This document shows positions 45,408 to 53,544 of a stretch of 64,000 nucleotides of DNA, piece after piece. Position numbers and translations under genes: made by a program. Numbering within the stretch: position 1 is the stretch's first letter; the number at the start of each line of letters is the position of its first letter. The notes under the pieces were generated by a model, which saw only the letters and a list, made by a program, of their open reading frames with translations, did no database searches and had not been told where the DNA came from. Source of the stretch: Rhizobium sp. Leaf371 (GTDB lineage: Bacteria; Pseudomonadota; Alphaproteobacteria; Rhizobiales; Rhizobiaceae); NCBI RefSeq assembly GCF_001424045.1, contig NZ_LMQB01000024.1:62001-126000 (forward strand), given 5' to 3'.

Positions 45408-45418
45408 TGTATAGTCAA
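45407..45418. promoter_or_regulatory. HutC/GntR-type operator overlapping the -10 element
   Basis: TTGTATAGTCAA is a near-palindrome matching the TTGTATATACAA-type box of HutC proteins at 10 of 12 positions. It begins in the -10 of the importer promoter, a position suited to repression. Confidence 0.5.
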
Positions 45419-45503
45419 AATGCGGGACGCAGAAGCCTGCAGATCCAATTCTGAAGACGGGAACGCCGCAGCGCACGCGCGGCATGATACTGGAGAGACG
45501 ACC

Positions 45504-46331
45504 ATGACACCTCATTTCCTGCTGAAGGGCCTCGTCGGCGCGGCCTTCCTGCTCGGCGCGACCTTTTCGGCCCATGCCGAAGACGCGCTCGCCCGCATCA
45601 AGGCCGCCGGCACCATGAAGGTCGGCACGGAGACCGCCTTCGCGCCCTTCGACTTCATCGATGCCGGCGAGCATGCGGGCCTGAATGTCGATGTCTTTGC
45701 CGAGCTGGGCAAGGAACTGGGCGTCGAGATCGAATGGATCGCGCTGCCGTGGGAAGGCGTCCTGCCGGGCCTGGAAGCCGGCAAGTTCGACATGGTCGCC
45801 GGTCCCGCCACGATCACCAAGGCCCGCATGGAGCGCTACCGCTTCACGCCGCCGGTGGCCGAAGCGACGGTCGCGATCCTCAAGAAGGCCGGCGACACCA
45901 GCATCACCAAGCCGGAAGACATCGCCGGCAAGGCGATCGGCGTCGGCAAGGCGACAGCCCAGCTCGCACAGCTGCAGGGCTATTCCGAAAAGCTGCCCGA
46001 GAAGGTGGATATCCGCGAATACCCGGCCTTCACCGAATCCTATGCCGACCTTGCCGCCGGCCGCATCGCCGGCGTCGCCAATTCGCTGCCCAACATCGCC
46101 TTCGTCGCCAGCCAGCGCAAGGATACGTTCGAGGTCGTGCTGCCGCCCTTCGGCCAGAAGGCCTATTTCGGCTTCATCGGCACGAAGGACGCCGACCACG
46201 CACCGTTGATGGACGCGATCGACGCGGCTCTCCTGAAGATGAAGGGCGACGGACGCCTCGCCAAGCTGCAGGAAAAGTGGTTCGGCGCGAGCTTCGACAC
46301 GCCGGACGCCGTCAAGGACCCTGCATTCTGA
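45504..46331 (+). CDS. Polar amino acid ABC transporter substrate-binding protein
   Basis: This 275-residue periplasmic binding protein (SBP_bac_3 family) has a signal peptide (AAFLLGATFSAHA, about 11-25). Landmarks are GTETAFAPFDFID, WEGVLPGLEAGKFDMVAGPATITKAR in parts, and the closing QEKWFG. The ligand class is amino acids or related polar compounds; the missing Arg-Asp signature details prevent a finer call. It is first in an operon with two permeases and an ATPase and is preceded by a HutC-like box. Confidence 0.88.
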   Translation: MTPHFLLKGLVGAAFLLGATFSAHAEDALARIKAAGTMKVGTETAFAPFDFIDAGEHAGLNVDVFAELGKELGVEIEWIALPWEGVLPGLEAGKFDMVAGPATITKARMERYRFTPPVAEATVAILKKAGDTSITKPEDIAGKAIGVGKATAQLAQLQGYSEKLPEKVDIREYPAFTESYADLAAGRIAGVANSLPNIAFVASQRKDTFEVVLPPFGQKAYFGFIGTKDADHAPLMDAIDAALLKMKGDGRLAKLQEKWFGASFDTPDAVKDPAF

Positions 46332-46354
46332 TTGCAATCCGTCCCTGAGTTAAG

Positions 46355-46398
46355 GCGGGGCTGAGCCGGCACGACGCACGTGCCTCCGACAGCCCCGC
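46355..46398 (+). other. Large intercistronic hairpin between binding-protein and permease genes
   Basis: GCGGGGCTG (46355-46363) pairs with CAGCCCCGC (46390-46398), and inside it GGCACG pairs with CGTGCC around the loop ACGCA. There is no T-run after it. Such structures commonly stabilise the 5' mRNA or partly terminate transcription, giving more binding protein than permease. Confidence 0.75.
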
Positions 46399-46450
46399 TC
46401 TTGCCTTCGCCTTCGCGCCTGCGACAGCCCATCCGACGAATTGGCCGGCA

Positions 46451-47092
46451 ATGTCTTTCAAGCTGTTCGAACTTCTTCTCAAGGCCTCGCTCTACACGAT
46501 CGGCATCAGCCTCGTGTCGATCCTGATCGGCTTTGCGATTGCCATTCTGCTTTCCGGAATGCTCCTGTCGGGACGCCGCGTGCTGGCGGTTCCTGCCCGT
46601 ATTTTCATCAGCTTCTTCCGCGGCGTGCCTCTCCTCGTGCAGTTGCTGCTGATCTATAACCTGCTGCCCGTCATCGGCCTCAATGTGCCGAGCATCGTCG
46701 CCGCCATCATCGGCCTGTCGCTCTGCACCGCGGCCTATCAGGCGGAAAACCTGCGCGGCGGCTTTGCCAGCGTCCCCCGCGGCCTGATCGAATCGGCCGA
46801 GATGGTGGGCCTCACCCCCGCCCAGGCCTTCCGCCGCATCAAGGTGCCGATCGCGCTGCGCCTCACCTTCCCGGCGCTGGTCAACGAGGCCATCCTGATC
46901 CTCAAGGCCTCTTCGCTCGTCTCGGTCGTCGGCATCGTCGAGCTGACCCGCATGGCGCAGGATCTGGCCGGCAGCACCTTCCTGCCGCTGCAGCTCTTCG
47001 CCTGCGCCGGGCTGATCTATCTCGTCATCAACGGAGTGGTCGCCCGCGCCGGCGGCCTCATCGAGCGGTCCCTGCCCGGAGTGCCGCGATGA
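46451..47092 (+). CDS. Amino acid ABC transporter permease (HisQ/M-like), first subunit
   Basis: This 213-residue inner-membrane permease has about five helices. The EAA loop is ESAEMVGLTPAQAFRRIKVPIAL (in parts), and FRGVPLLVQLLLIYNLLPVIG is typical of polar amino acid permeases. It overlaps the second permease by 4 bp (ATGA). The two permeases form the heteromeric channel. Confidence 0.9.
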   Translation: MSFKLFELLLKASLYTIGISLVSILIGFAIAILLSGMLLSGRRVLAVPARIFISFFRGVPLLVQLLLIYNLLPVIGLNVPSIVAAIIGLSLCTAAYQAENLRGGFASVPRGLIESAEMVGLTPAQAFRRIKVPIALRLTFPALVNEAILILKASSLVSVVGIVELTRMAQDLAGSTFLPLQLFACAGLIYLVINGVVARAGGLIERSLPGVPR

Positions 47093-47757
47093 GCTTCGAC
47101 GTCAACGTCATTCTCGCCCAGCTTCCGGCCATCCTGTCGGGCGCCGGCGTCACGCTGCTTCTCTGGATCGCCGGCACCATCGGCGGCGCGACGGTCGGTT
47201 TTCTCGTCGCCGTCGGCCGGCGCTATGGCGGGCGCATCCTCGGCTGGCCGCTCGGGCTCGCCGTCGAGGTCCTGCGCGGAACGCCGTTCCTGATCCAGAT
47301 CTTCCTGCTCTATTACGGCGGTCCCTTCATCGGTCTCGCGCTCGATCCGGTGCCGGCCGGCCTCCTCGGCCTGACGATCTACGGTGCGGCCTATTTCAGC
47401 GAGATCTTCCGCGCCGGCTTCGCCGCCGTCCCCCGCGGCCATATCGAGGCGGCGGAATGCGTCGGCCTTTCGCCGAGCCAGATCGTGCGGCGCATCCTCC
47501 TGCCCGAAATGACCGTGCTCGTGCTGCCGCCCGCCATCAACATGGCCGTGATCCTGATGAAGGAAACCGCGATCCTCTCGATCATCACCGTGCCGGAACT
47601 GACACTCACCGTCAGCGCCATCGGCTCCCAGCAATATGCCTTCGTCGAATCGCTCTTCCTGCTAGCCGTGTTCTACTGGGTGCTGGTCGAGGTCACCGAC
47701 AAGCTCGGCCGCTATGCCGAGCACCGCTTGTCCCGCTACAGGTTTTCCCCGACATGA
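47089..47757 (+). CDS. Amino acid ABC transporter permease, second subunit
   Basis: This 222-residue permease has about five helices, RGTPFLIQIFLLYYGGPFIG and an EAA loop, EAAECVGLSPSQIVRRILLP. It overlaps its neighbours by 4 bp on each side, so translation of the permease-permease-ATPase run is probably coupled. Confidence 0.9.
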   Translation: MSFDVNVILAQLPAILSGAGVTLLLWIAGTIGGATVGFLVAVGRRYGGRILGWPLGLAVEVLRGTPFLIQIFLLYYGGPFIGLALDPVPAGLLGLTIYGAAYFSEIFRAGFAAVPRGHIEAAECVGLSPSQIVRRILLPEMTVLVLPPAINMAVILMKETAILSIITVPELTLTVSAIGSQQYAFVESLFLLAVFYWVLVEVTDKLGRYAEHRLSRYRFSPT

Positions 47758-48545
47758 CCCTTCCCGCCATTGCCGTCCGAAACCTCGTCAAGCGCTACGG
47801 CGACACCGCCGTGCTGCACGGCATCGATCTCGACATCCCGCCCGGCCAGGTTTCCTGCCTGATCGGCCCGTCCGGCTCCGGCAAGAGCACGCTTTTGCGC
47901 TGCATGGCTTTCCTCGAAGAGGCGACCAGCGGCGTGATCACGGTGGATGGCGAGGATCTCGGCTTTTCGGAAAGCCCGAGCGGTCAGCGCGAGCGCATTC
48001 CCCCCGCCACCAACCGCGCCATCCGCTCGCGGATCGGCATGGTCTTCCAGCAGTTCAATCTCTGGCCGCACATGACGGCGCTCGGCAATGTCAGCGAAGC
48101 GCTGCGCACCGTGCACAAAATGAGCCGGACGGACGCGGAAGCCCGCGCCATGGCGCAGCTGGTCAAGGTGGGGCTCGAGGCCCGCGCCGGGCATTATCCG
48201 GCCCAGCTCTCGGGCGGGCAGCAGCAGCGCGTGGCGATTGCCCGCGCTCTGGCGCTGAAGCCGAAGATCATGCTCTTCGACGAGCCGACCTCCTCGCTCG
48301 ATCCGGAACTGACCGGCGAGGTGCTGAACGTTATGCGGGATCTGGCGGCAGAGGGCATGACCATGGTCGTCGTCTCCCACGAGATCGGCTTTGCCGCGAC
48401 CGTCGGCAGCCGGATCAGCTTTCTCGATCAGGGCCGCCTGCTCTTCTCCGGCCCGCCCTCCGAGGTCTTCGGCAAGCCGCGCCATCCCCGCCTCGAACAG
48501 TTCCTCGACACCTATCTCGACCGTGGCGCCTCGATGCTCGCCTGA
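47754..48545 (+). CDS. Amino acid ABC transporter ATP-binding protein
   Basis: This 263-residue ATPase has Walker [13 protein letters not shown]-loop [10 protein letters not shown] (typical of GlnQ/HisP), signature [15 protein letters not shown], Walker [15 protein letters not shown] and switch VSHE. It completes the importer operon (binding protein, two permeases, ATPase). It converges on the GlcD-like gene with an 8-bp gap. The start at 47754 overlaps the previous stop by 4 bp. Confidence 0.93.
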   Translation: MTLPAIAVRNLVKRYGDTAVLHGIDLDIPPGQVSCLIGPSGSGKSTLLRCMAFLEEATSGVITVDGEDLGFSESPSGQRERIPPATNRAIRSRIGMVFQQFNLWPHMTALGNVSEALRTVHKMSRTDAEARAMAQLVKVGLEARAGHYPAQLSGGQQQRVAIARALALKPKIMLFDEPTSSLDPELTGEVLNVMRDLAAEGMTMVVVSHEIGFAATVGSRISFLDQGRLLFSGPPSEVFGKPRHPRLEQFLDTYLDRGASMLA

Positions 48546-48553
48546 TCGGCGGC

Positions 48554-49939
48554 TCACGCGATCGGCAGCACCTTGCCCGGATTGAACAGCCCCTTCGGAT
48601 CGAGCGCCTGCTTGATCGCCCGCATCGTCGCGAGCTTCACCGGATCGGCCGTCGCCAGCAGCGCATGAATGCGCTTCGAGCCGACGCCGTGCTCGGCCGA
48701 AAACGACCCGCCCATCGCGCCGATCCCGTCATAGAGCACCTGCTCCACAGCGTCGCGGCGCGCATCCGTCATCCAGCTGCCCGGCCGGTCGAGCACGATA
48801 TGCAGGTTGCCGTCGGCGACATGGCCGAAGATGAACGGCGACAGCCCGTCGATGGCGCCGAGCGCCGGGGCGATCCGTGCGAGATAGCGGCCGAGGCGGT
48901 CGATCGGCACGGAGACGTCGTAGGAAGGCGCCGCCGGAAAGGCCCGGTACATCAGCCCCGTCTCCTCCCGCAGCCGCCAGATGTCGTCTGCCTGCTGCCC
49001 GGAGCCGGCGACCACCGCCACCGTCTCCGGATAGGTCTCGCAGATCGCCTCGTAGAGCCCGGCGAGAACACCGAACAGTGCCTCGTCCGTCTCGCCGCCG
49101 AGCCCGATCGCCAGATGCACCGGCAGGGCATCGCTCGTTTCCCGCCAGCCGAAATGCGCCGCCGTGAAGCCGAAATAGCGCGACCACATCGCCTCGCAGG
49201 CCCGCAGCCGGCCGGTGGCCCGGGCGAGACCCATCAGCGCCAGCGCCGCCTCGGTGGATGGCAGGCCGAACAGGGCCGTGGCGCTCGCCGCCGGCACGGG
49301 GTCGAGCTTCACCACCAGCCCGGTGATCGCGCCGAGCGTGCCCTCCGCGCCGATCAGCAGATGTTTCAGGTCGTAGCCGGCGGAATTCTTCACCACGCGC
49401 ACCATGTCGCGATAGATGCCGCCCTCCGGCAGCACGGCTTCCAGCCCGAGGATGCGATGGCGCATGACGCCGTTGCGGAAGGCCATGACGCCGCCGGCAT
49501 TGGTGGAGGCCATGCCGCCAAGCGTCGCCGAGCCGCGCGCCGCAAGGTCGATGCCGGGCTCCAGCCCATGCACGGCCGCTGCCTGCTGCAACGCCTCCAG
49601 CGTCACCCCGGCCTCGACCACGGCCACGCCGCCGATCGGGTCGATCTCGACGATCCGGTCGAGGTTGCGCAGCGACAGAACGATCTCGTTTGCGCCCGAA
49701 ATGCCGCCGCCGACGAGCCCGGTCCGGCCGCCCTGCGTGACCATGGCGATGCCGGCAGCGGCGCAGATCGAAACGATGGTCGAGAGCGCGGCGACATCGC
49801 GCGGCGCGAGGACGGCGGCGGCGCCGAGATTGTCGGGATGTTCGCCCGGATGCAGCGCCGCAATCGCCACGCCGGTGCGGATATCGACGTCGGGAACGGC
49901 CGCGGTAATGGCGGCGAGGACGGCGTCGATATCGGGCAT
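48554..49939 (-). CDS. FAD-binding oxidoreductase, GlcD/D-2-hydroxyacid dehydrogenase-like
   Basis: This 461-residue flavoenzyme of the VAO/PCMH fold has the FAD-binding domain (TQGGRTGLVGGGISGANEIVLS in parts; GSATLGGMASTNAGGVMAFRNG in parts) and the FAD-oxidase C domain ending in EHGVGSKRIHAL with the conserved His. The family oxidises D-lactate, glycolate or D-2-hydroxyglutarate. It lies 10 bp after the flavin reductase gene, so in this cluster it may oxidise a hydroxy- or oxo-acid released by the monooxygenase. It is last in the minus-strand block. Confidence 0.87.
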   Translation of the reverse strand: MPDIDAVLAAITAAVPDVDIRTGVAIAALHPGEHPDNLGAAAVLAPRDVAALSTIVSICAAAGIAMVTQGGRTGLVGGGISGANEIVLSLRNLDRIVEIDPIGGVAVVEAGVTLEALQQAAAVHGLEPGIDLAARGSATLGGMASTNAGGVMAFRNGVMRHRILGLEAVLPEGGIYRDMVRVVKNSAGYDLKHLLIGAEGTLGAITGLVVKLDPVPAASATALFGLPSTEAALALMGLARATGRLRACEAMWSRYFGFTAAHFGWRETSDALPVHLAIGLGGETDEALFGVLAGLYEAICETYPETVAVVAGSGQQADDIWRLREETGLMYRAFPAAPSYDVSVPIDRLGRYLARIAPALGAIDGLSPFIFGHVADGNLHIVLDRPGSWMTDARRDAVEQVLYDGIGAMGGSFSAEHGVGSKRIHALLATADPVKLATMRAIKQALDPKGLFNPGKVLPIA

Positions 49940-49949
49940 GCGGATGGTC

Positions 49950-50477
49950 CTATTCGGGAAGCAGCGTGCGGAAGCCGCCGTTGAAGTAGAGCAGCGGCGC
50001 CACGCCCTGGCGGACATGCACGCTGCGGACGCGGCCGATGAGCACCGCATGCGTATGGCGATGCAGCGCTTCGTCGAGGCCGCAATCGATGACGGTCAGC
50101 GCATCGGCGAGCGCCCATCCGCCGCTGTCGAGCTTCGTCCATTCGGCACCGGCATAGCGCTCGGCGCCGCGGCGTCCGTCGGCCCCGGCAAAGGCCTTCG
50201 CGATGCCTTCCTGTCCTTCCGCCAGCACATTGACGCAGAACTGGCCGCTGCGCTCCAGCACCGGCCAGGACGACGAGGTCCGGTTCAGGCTGACGATGAC
50301 CGACGGCACGTCGGCGGACAGCGAGGTGACCGACGTCGCGGTAAATCCGGTCCGCCCCTCCCCGTCGCCCACCGTGATGACGCAGACGGCGCCTGCGAGA
50401 TGGCGCATGGAAAGCTTGAAGGCAGCGGCATCGGGGGCGGCGGCCGCCACGGGCGACGGATGAACGGCAGAAGTCAT
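49950..50477 (-). CDS. Flavin reductase (FMN), two-component monooxygenase partner
   Basis: This 175-residue protein of the flavin reductase-like domain family (RutF/HpaC type) contains FTATSVTSLSADVPSVIVSL, the conserved FCVNVLAEGQEGIA and a C-terminal LLYFNGGFR. Such enzymes supply reduced FMN by NAD(P)H oxidation. It sits 150 bp downstream of an FMN-dependent monooxygenase gene on the same strand, an obvious partner, and 10 bp before the GlcD-like gene. Confidence 0.88.
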   Translation of the reverse strand: MTSAVHPSPVAAAAPDAAAFKLSMRHLAGAVCVITVGDGEGRTGFTATSVTSLSADVPSVIVSLNRTSSSWPVLERSGQFCVNVLAEGQEGIAKAFAGADGRRGAERYAGAEWTKLDSGGWALADALTVIDCGLDEALHRHTHAVLIGRVRSVHVRQGVAPLLYFNGGFRTLLPE

Positions 50478-50627
50478 GTCTCGACACCTCGCAAATGGAC
50501 ACGCACGAGCGACAGCATCGCGGCGGGCGGGGCTTTCTGTCTACGCGACTCCCCTGAACATCTCACTTACATCTTCGGTCCATCGGAGACGGGACGCAAG
50601 CGACGGGCCGCGATCTTCGCTTATGCT

Positions 50628-52004
50628 TTACCGAGGCTGAACGTGCGGCACGCCTGACCCTTGCCGCGCCGCCGTATGGCGATTGACCGGCTTGGACAGT
50701 CCGAGGTTCTCGCGCAGCGTCGCGCCTTCGTAGTCCTCCCGGAAGAGGCCGCGCCGGCGCAGCTCCGGCAGCACCAGCCGCACGAAATCCTCGAGGCTCG
50801 CCGGCAGGGTCGGAAACATCAGGATGAAACCGTCGGCAGCGCGCGTCTCGAACCATTCCTCCATGAAATCGGCGATCTGCACCGGCGTGCCGGTGATGCC
50901 GTTGCCGGTGTGCTTTTCGGCATAGAGCCGGATCAGTTCGCCCACCGTATGGCCCTTCTTCACGAAATCGGTCAGCTCCTCGAACAGCGCCTTGGAGCCC
51001 TTCGGCTGCGCAGGCAGCCGGTCCATCGGGAAAGGCTGGTCGAGCGGCACGCCGCGCAGGTCGGCCTCCAGGAATTCCGACAGCATCAGCCGCCCGACAT
51101 CGGGATGCAGCCGGTCGATCAGGAAATTCACCTTCGCCCGCGCCTCGGCCTCGGTCTCCCCGACGTTCAGCACCACGCCCGGCATGATCTTCAGGTCGTC
51201 GGGATCGCGCCCGAGAGCGGGCATCCGGCCCTTGACGTTGGCATAGAAGGCCCGGTTGCGGTCGATGTTGGAGGCGAGGCTGAAGACGATCTCGGCCGTG
51301 CGCGCCGCAAGGTCCATGCCCGCTTCCGACCCGCCGGCCTGCGCGATGACCGGCCGGCCCTGCGCCGAGGGTGCGATGTTGAGCGGCCCGCGCACCTGAT
51401 AGTGCTTGCCGACATGGTTGAGCATGTGATGCCGGGTCTTGTCGTAATAGAGCCCGCTGTCGCGATCGAGCAGCAGCGCATCCGCCTCGAAACTGTCCCA
51501 GAGCCCGAAGACGACATCCACGAACTCGCGGCATCGCTCGTAGCGCAGGTCGTGGGGATCGAGCCCGGTGCGGTTGAAATTATAGCCGGTCTCGTCGTGA
51601 TCCGAGGTGACCACGTTCCAGCAGGCCCGCCCGTTCGACAGCTGGTCGATGGAGGCGAAGATACGGGCAATATTGAAGGGCTCGTAATAGCTGGTCGATG
51701 CCGTGGCGACGAGACCGAGGCGCTCCGTCACCATGGCCAGCGCCGAAAGGAGCGTCAGCGGCTCGAAACGGTTCATCTTGGTGGGACTGCGGGCCAGCGC
51801 ATCGGGATCGCCGATACCGGCCGCCGGCGAATCCGCCATGAACAGGAAGTCGAACTTGGCCGCCTCCGACATCTCGGCGACCTTTTTCAGATGCGCGATG
51901 TCGTTCGCCCCGTTGACGTCGCTGTCCGGGTGCAGCCAGCTCGCGGGGTGGAAGCCGAAGGTATAGACGAACGTCCCGAGCTTGAGCTTGTCCTGCCGCG
52001 CCAT
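50628..52004 (-). CDS. LLM-class FMN-dependent monooxygenase, NtaA/SnaA/DszA type
   Basis: This 458-residue bacterial-luciferase-fold enzyme is of the NtaA/SnaA/DszA (TIGR03860) branch. The start MARQDKLKLGTFVYTFGFHPASW is typical. Other landmarks are DFLFMADSPA, STSYYEPFNIARIFASIDQLSNGRACWN in parts, SDHDETGYNF and the ambient VIAQAGGSEAGMDLAA. Known members oxidise nitrilotriacetate, EDTA, dibenzothiophene sulfone or pristinamycin; the substrate here is unknown. It needs reduced FMN from the neighbouring reductase. An in-frame ATG at 52061 would add 19 residues. Confidence 0.9.
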   Translation of the reverse strand: MARQDKLKLGTFVYTFGFHPASWLHPDSDVNGANDIAHLKKVAEMSEAAKFDFLFMADSPAAGIGDPDALARSPTKMNRFEPLTLLSALAMVTERLGLVATASTSYYEPFNIARIFASIDQLSNGRACWNVVTSDHDETGYNFNRTGLDPHDLRYERCREFVDVVFGLWDSFEADALLLDRDSGLYYDKTRHHMLNHVGKHYQVRGPLNIAPSAQGRPVIAQAGGSEAGMDLAARTAEIVFSLASNIDRNRAFYANVKGRMPALGRDPDDLKIMPGVVLNVGETEAEARAKVNFLIDRLHPDVGRLMLSEFLEADLRGVPLDQPFPMDRLPAQPKGSKALFEELTDFVKKGHTVGELIRLYAEKHTGNGITGTPVQIADFMEEWFETRAADGFILMFPTLPASLEDFVRLVLPELRRRGLFREDYEGATLRENLGLSKPVNRHTAARQGSGVPHVQPR

Positions 52005-52118
52005 GCCAACTTTCCTCTTATCATCTGTCCCGGAGTATGGCGGGAACGGGTCGGCGGACAAGCCCGGCGAACGACGTTCTATGTGAGTTTTTCTAAACAG
52101 TGCTGGAGCAAAGGCCGA

Positions 52119-53036
52119 TCACGGGGCCGAGGCCTGCCCCTGCCGTCGGCCGAGCGCGGTCAGCCAGGCGTGAAACGCCGGCCCATGCGGTTTGTCGAGC
52201 GCGGAACGGTCCCAGGCGAGAAAGTAGCTTTCCGGTAGCGGCAGCCGCAGGTCGAACGGTACGACGAGTGTATTTGCGGCCAGCTCGTCTGTGATCATCG
52301 ACATCTGCGCCAGCACGAAGCCGCGCTTGTTGACGGCGGCATCGATGGCGCTGGAGGAGAGCGTGAAGGACAGGCCGGGGCCGCCCTCGGCAAAATCGAC
52401 GCCGGCCGCCCGGGCGAAGTCGCGCCAGTGGGGGAAGGTCGAGAAATGCGGCTCCCAGGCGACATGCAGCAGCGGATGGCGCAGGATCTCGGCGGGACCG
52501 ACAGGCCCGGCCTGCGCCTCAATCAGCGCCGGCGCGCAGGCCGGCACCACCCAGTCGCGAAAAAGCGCGGTGCTGTGGGGATGCTGGCTGCCACGCTGGC
52601 CATAGGTGATGCGAAAATCGACCTCGTCGATGCCGAGCCGCGGCTCCGCGTCCTGCCCGAGAAGGCGCAGCTGCGCATCGGGATGCAGGCCCTGCCAGTC
52701 GAAGATGCGGCGGCCGATCCATTTGTTGACGACGGAGGACAGCGCCGACAGGGTCAGGCCGCTGCCGTTGCGCGCCCGCGACAGGACGTTCTCCGCCTCC
52801 TGGAACTGCAGAAAACCCTTGGCGATTTCGGCGTGGTAGAGCCGCCCGAGCGCCGTCAACGCGATGCGCCGGCCTCGCCGCTCGAGGAGGCTTACGCCGA
52901 GATGCGCTTCGAGCTTGCGCAGATGCTGGCTGACGGCACCGGGGGAAACGACGAGTTCGCCCGCTGCTGCCGTCACGCTGCCGAGCCGCCCCACCGCGTC
53001 AAAGGCCTGCAGCGCGCGGAGGGCGATCATCGACAT
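52119..53036 (-). CDS. LysR-family transcriptional regulator (GcvA-like)
   Basis: This 305-residue regulator has an N-terminal winged helix (LRALQAFDAVGRLGSVTAAA, then SPGAVSQHLRKLEAHLGVSL) and a C-terminal periplasmic-binding-like effector domain. The opening LRALQAFDAVGRLGSVTAAAGEL is like GcvA-type regulators. It lies within the minus-strand block, 19 bp after the VOC gene and 114 bp before the monooxygenase gene, so it probably controls that block. Confidence 0.9.
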   Translation of the reverse strand: MSMIALRALQAFDAVGRLGSVTAAAGELVVSPGAVSQHLRKLEAHLGVSLLERRGRRIALTALGRLYHAEIAKGFLQFQEAENVLSRARNGSGLTLSALSSVVNKWIGRRIFDWQGLHPDAQLRLLGQDAEPRLGIDEVDFRITYGQRGSQHPHSTALFRDWVVPACAPALIEAQAGPVGPAEILRHPLLHVAWEPHFSTFPHWRDFARAAGVDFAEGGPGLSFTLSSSAIDAAVNKRGFVLAQMSMITDELAANTLVVPFDLRLPLPESYFLAWDRSALDKPHGPAFHAWLTALGRRQGQASAP

Positions 53037-53055
53037 CTCTCGCCCCGCTTTTCCG

Positions 53056-53544
53056 CTAACCCTGGCCGAGCGGCAGGCTCTGCGCCAGACGCACGAGATA
53101 GCCGTCCGGATCCTGCACCAGCAGTTCGCGCGACGCCCTGTCCTCTCCGCCGACCTTGTAGACGGCATCCTGAATGCCGCGAAACAGCGGCCAGCTCACT
53201 TGCGCCAGCCGGGCCGCGACGACCGCGAGATCCGAGACCTCGACCTGGAAGTTGATGCCGCGGCCGAGCGGCGGCTCCAGCGGTGCGGTGACCCAGGCGC
53301 CATTGATCTGCGACAGCATCACCTGCGCGCCCTCGCGCTGCAGATAGGCGAAGTTCGCAGCCTTCCGCTCATAGGCGATGGTAAAGCCGAGGAGGTCGCA
53401 CCAGAAGATGAGGCTGCGGCCGAGATCGGTCACGTCGAGCTCCGGTACCAGCGCGTTGAAGCCGCCGGCCGGCAGTTCGCCTGCACTGTCGGAGGCGTTG
53501 CGCGCGCTCTGGTCGAGGCGGGGTGGGGGCAGGTCGAGGCTCAC
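53056..53544 (-). CDS. VOC-family protein (glyoxalase/bleomycin-resistance type)
   Basis: This 162-residue protein has paired beta-alpha-beta-beta-beta modules: LVPELDVTDLGRSLIFWCDLLGF, ANFAYLQREGAQVML, NFQVEVSDL and LLVQDPDGYLVRLAQSL. The final part keeps the metal-type Glu/His pattern only weakly, so an antibiotic-binding or isomerase-type role is equally possible. The start is GTG and overlaps the upstream deaminase gene by 4 bp (GTGA). The longer open frame upstream lies inside the deaminase gene in another phase and is not coding. Confidence 0.8.
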   Translation of the reverse strand: MSLDLPPPRLDQSARNASDSAGELPAGGFNALVPELDVTDLGRSLIFWCDLLGFTIAYERKAANFAYLQREGAQVMLSQINGAWVTAPLEPPLGRGINFQVEVSDLAVVAARLAQVSWPLFRGIQDAVYKVGGEDRASRELLVQDPDGYLVRLAQSLPLGQG

